Source: Bacteroidaceae bacterium (GTDB lineage Bacteria; Bacteroidota; Bacteroidia; Bacteroidales; Bacteroidaceae). From it: a stretch of 7,741 bases of DNA. The translations under genes were made by a program, and so were the position numbers. The stretch is taken from assembly GCA_016302435.1 (NCBI GenBank), contig JAEDNQ010000109.1:1-7741 (forward strand). Direction: 5' to 3'. Within the stretch, counting starts at the first letter, position 1, and every line of letters begins with the position of its first letter. Below, one piece after another: positions 7,001 through 7,741 of the stretch. The notes beneath the pieces were generated by a model that searched no databases, was not told where the DNA came from, and saw nothing but the letters and a program-made list of their open reading frames with translations.

Positions 7001-7660
7001 GCATCAGCAGGTGCTTCTGACACTACCCCTGTTAACATGACTGCCGCCATCACCAACCCAAGCTTCGAAGCAGAGGATGGTCTCTCAGGATGGACTTACT
7101 ATAAGGGTTCAGACACTCAGGCTGCCGACAACTCAAATGCAACTTATACAGTTGAGAACGCTGACGGTGCTAAGGTATTCAACACTTGGAACGGTTCTGC
7201 TCCAGAAGGTGGCTTCTACGTATCACAGGTTATCAACGCTCTCCCAGCAGGTACATACAAGCTCACAGCACTCGTAGCTTCTGATGCAGGCAACTCTATC
7301 AGCGTAGGTGCTATCGGCTCAAAGGCAGGCATCTTCTACGACAACGTGGCAGCAATGGCTAATGCTAAGGAAATCGGTGAGGATGTATCTTGCATCTTCA
7401 AGCTCGAAGAGGGTGAGGCACTCACTATCAAGGTTTCAAGCCAGACATGGTTCAAGGCCGACAACTTCCGTCTCGAGTACTACGGTGCCGAGAGCACTCA
7501 GGAACCAACAATCGTTGGTGTATCTGACATCGAGACAGCAGACGCAGCTGAGATCACAGGTATCTACAACGCCGCAGGTGTGAAAGTTAATGCTCCTGTC
7601 AAGGGCATCAACATCATCCGCTACAGCAACAACTCTTCAAAGGTTGTCATCATCAAGTAA
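3974..7660 (+). CDS. Secreted multimodular protein with four carbohydrate-binding-like beta-sandwiches and helical linkers
   Basis: This is a complete gene of 1228 residues with no recognised catalytic domain. The order is: signal peptide (1-22), sandwich A1 (26-255), helical linker (257-322), sandwich A2 (324-525), long helical segment (531-680), sandwich B (687-872), Ala/Glu-rich helical segment (874-1007), sandwich C (1021-1171) and a short T9SS-like tail (~1180-1228). Each sandwich carries [LIM]-P-A-G-x-Y (165-170, 435-440, 746-751, 1090-1095), a strand signature common in galactose-binding-like and CBM jelly rolls. The ATG at 3974 is chosen because a Lys-Asn n-region and hydrophobic core follow directly. 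The protein is visibly acidic. It probably acts at the cell surface or outside it in glycan binding or adhesion; this is inferred from fold style only. It has its own promoter and terminator and a G8 tract in the signal-peptide codons. Specific family and ligand are not recognised. Confidence 0.9.
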   Translation: MKNLFSIFFTASCVLGGVTAQAQQQYTILEDLTSKKLTNADFKADAPLSGIEKLCTYDYDMPDNGAGADGTGKFGLQPITGWTANLPSDNIKVMATSGDPAREDGANAKAGGIFAYDDDTNEGLAKVGLGGTYYAPYTSAERPGPGLGIVAVWGAEATYSQDVTLPAGAYMIIATLQNTAGTGGITNKFGFYVSDSEYYKSKNASYAVSEGWVNDTILFMLDKETSGKLSIGYSIGSLGSGSAPHLFYDEVKIYSIDRTPLIQDQINALKAELMTLIEEAEFNKVDTKEAYSVYNDANASLEAVQAAYDDLKAAIAAAHTDLSAFFITNPHFTLDTPLPEDNGICTYDYDMEDPKGANERKVDYYGMQPVEGWTATSEKENARASGVFKVGSNSFLGGKGYYAPTYLSDGSTEGNVLGFVDVWSAQSQYTQGVTIPAGNYTLEISYYNAGGTGTIEKNLMGFISEDGTEYLGSNMSFETGKWIKEKITFTLEEETAGQFSMGYKAVNAGSGSMPHLFIEGIALYYAGDLNIDPSLFALQAAATTGRKTLNDNDFFTELEEKLEAAVSAGEDLVSSQSADAEANTAAANAINELMPIVRANIAAYEKLDIFYNETLAEAIEKYDAIEQVSEPLNDLNDELMDVTSEYSWSTEQINEAIASLDTIIKDGVKAAWDAAVESGESLDEPLDITVLFEQMAYTYSTSAVTGSNVPDKEWVFGDASNFKTQYGTAEVWNQSPFEVSRTLKDMPAGTYTITTKAFYRTAGNATNIANYDPSAPASAFVFAGYATTGLTNVAEISSAEAIEGWADVDGVYVPNNQQTGYNIFNDEAYTEKVEKSVSTVLGEAGDLKFGVKASQLEGDSWVLWYSFSIKYNAPDASILSSELEGCIAEAQALKDEVGMNDWGTIQAEQAIEAAQGAVGKDIPTVTAAISALNAAMDAMKANAEALIAVENASNKMNEAAENVESMTAEAEAAYAAASAKYEEAGELSTEELLALAEELNYAADLIKVPASAGASDTTPVNMTAAITNPSFEAEDGLSGWTYYKGSDTQAADNSNATYTVENADGAKVFNTWNGSAPEGGFYVSQVINALPAGTYKLTALVASDAGNSISVGAIGSKAGIFYDNVAAMANAKEIGEDVSCIFKLEEGEALTIKVSSQTWFKADNFRLEYYGAESTQEPTIVGVSDIETADAAEITGIYNAAGVKVNAPVKGINIIRYSNNSSKVVIIK
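4018..4025 (+). repeat. Homopolymer tract of eight G, candidate contingency locus
   Basis: The run covers the last base of Leu15, Gly16, Gly17 and the first base of Val18. Seven G would make the next codon TGA (4026-4028). Nine G would lead to TGA at 4093-4095. Either change removes all downstream modules, so slippage would switch the gene off. No other G run of this length occurs in the window. Confidence 0.6.
4049..4738 (+). other. Sandwich module A1
   Basis: Residues 26-255 share an ordered set of motifs with A2: CTYDYDM (55-61), GLQPITGWTA (75-84), YYAP (133-136), VWGAEATYSQ (152-161), LPAGAY, then GSAPHLFYDEVKIY (241-254). W154, W212 and several surface Tyr residues could stack on sugars. 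It is predicted to be an all-beta ligand-binding module. Confidence 0.7.
4742..4939 (+). other. Helical linker between A1 and A2
   Basis: Residues 257-322 are predicted helices with ALKAELMTLIEEAE and LEAVQAAYDDLKAAI. This is the small helical-bundle style (FIVAR-like) that separates domains in bacterial surface proteins. Confidence 0.55.
4943..5548 (+). other. Sandwich module A2, paralogue of A1
   Basis: Residues 324-525 repeat the A1 motifs in order: CTYDYDM (345-351), GMQPVEGWTA (366-375), YYAP (401-404), VWSAQSQYTQ (422-431), IPAGNY, then GSMPHLFIEGIALYY (511-525). Overall similarity is moderate and the DNA looks more AT-rich than that of A1, so this is an old duplication, not a recent one. 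Confidence 0.72.
5564..6013 (+). other. Long helical segment between A2 and B
   Basis: Residues ~531-680 are rich in Ala, Glu, Leu and Asp with heptad-like hydrophobic spacing, for example FTELEEKLEAAVSAGEDL and NDLNDELMDV. It looks like two small helical bundles or a coiled stalk, which would space the sandwich modules apart. Confidence 0.55.
6032..6589 (+). other. Sandwich module B
   Basis: Residues 687-872 have an all-beta profile with KEWVFGD (712-718), MPAGTYTITTKAFYR (746-760) and WVLWYSFSIKY (861-871) as the closing strand. It lacks the YDYDM and PHLF motifs of A1/A2, so it is a different subfamily. Aromatics near W733, W805, W861 and W864 are possible sugar-contact residues. Confidence 0.6.
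6593..6994 (+). other. Ala/Glu-rich helical segment between B and C
   Basis: Residues 874-1007 are strongly helical and low in complexity, with EAAQGAV, AAISALNAAMDAMKANAEAL and AEAEAAYAAASAKYEEAGEL. They resemble FIVAR-type helical modules found as spacers in surface and glycoside-hydrolase proteins. Confidence 0.6.
7034..7486 (+). other. Sandwich module C, CBM-like jelly roll
   Basis: Residues 1021-1171 start with ITNPSFEAEDGLSGWTY and close with FKADNFRLEYYG. LPAGTYKL (1090-1097) forms a core strand. The N-P-S-F-E...GW opening and D-N-F-x-L end are typical of galactose-binding-like and CBM4/9-like jelly rolls. It is the most recognisable of the four sandwiches, but the ligand cannot be told from sequence. 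Confidence 0.68.
7511..7657 (+). other. Short T9SS-like C-terminal tail, Prevotella style
   Basis: Residues ~1180-1228 contain ITGIYNAAGVKVNAPVKGIN and end in SKVVIIK. The I-Y-N-x-x-G-x-x-V / K-G-I-N-I-I / K-V-x-I-K layout is the short tail common on secreted Prevotella and Bacteroides proteins. Its role as a T9SS signal is likely but less certain than for the tail of the lyase. Confidence 0.62.
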
Positions 7661-7675
7661 ATTGCATGATACTAA

Positions 7676-7700
7676 AGGTGGAAATTAATAGAACCCACCT
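7676..7700 (+). other. Small inverted repeat before the terminator
   Basis: AGGTGG (7676-7681) can pair with CCACCT (7695-7700) around a 13-base loop, just 5' of the terminator. It may stabilise the 3' end of the transcript, or be chance. Confidence 0.35.
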
Positions 7701-7706
7701 AAATAT

Positions 7707-7741
7707 AAAAAAGCGCAAGGCATTTGTCTTGCGCTTTTTTT
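7707..7741 (+). terminator. Rho-independent terminator of the multimodular gene
   Basis: AAAAAAGCGCAAG (7707-7719) pairs perfectly with 7728-7740 around an 8-base loop and is followed by a T run to the window end. The GC core GCGCAAG/CTTGCGC makes it strong, and the A run on the left suggests it could work in both directions. Confidence 0.92.

Overview
The window reads as a piece of a Bacteroidales chromosome, most likely Prevotella or a close relative. The evidence is a Bacteroidetes-type promoter candidate (TTTG, 20-base gap, TTTCTTTG), an A-rich leader with no Shine-Dalgarno before the second gene, and both proteins ending in type IX secretion system (T9SS)-like C-terminal tails. The rhamnogalacturonan lyase also suits a gut or rumen plant-fibre degrader. 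The genus is an inference. There is no rRNA, tRNA, CRISPR array, insertion sequence or phage gene.

Bases 1-3717 hold the 3' part of one very large secreted enzyme; its start lies off the left edge. The first ~300 codons are the C-terminal half of a polysaccharide lyase family 11 (PL11) rhamnogalacturonan lyase, which cuts the pectin backbone rhamnogalacturonan I. About 860 residues of Gly/Thr/Asn-rich beta-strand repeats follow, resembling passenger-associated (autotransporter-associated) beta-helix repeats. The protein ends in a T9SS type-A-like tail. An enzyme is therefore fused to a long predicted beta-solenoid.

Bases 3718-3973 are a 256-base gap. It contains a strong terminator, a promoter candidate whose -33 element sits in the terminator loop, and a ~130-base leader with a small hairpin.

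Bases 3974-7660 encode a complete 1228-residue secreted protein with no recognised catalytic domain. It has a signal peptide, two homologous beta-sandwich modules (A1, A2), two further beta-sandwich modules (B, C), Ala/Glu-rich helical linkers between them, and a short sorting-like tail. All four sandwiches share a [LIM]-P-A-G-x-Y signature, as in many carbohydrate-binding-like jelly rolls. A run of eight G lies inside the signal-peptide codons: losing or gaining one G gives a stop almost at once, so the gene could be a phase-variable switch. A strong terminator closes the window.

The two genes are separate transcription units but may work together. One cuts pectin, while the other looks like a surface-displayed or released glycan-binding or adhesive protein. 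That link rests only on adjacency, the shared export route and domain style.
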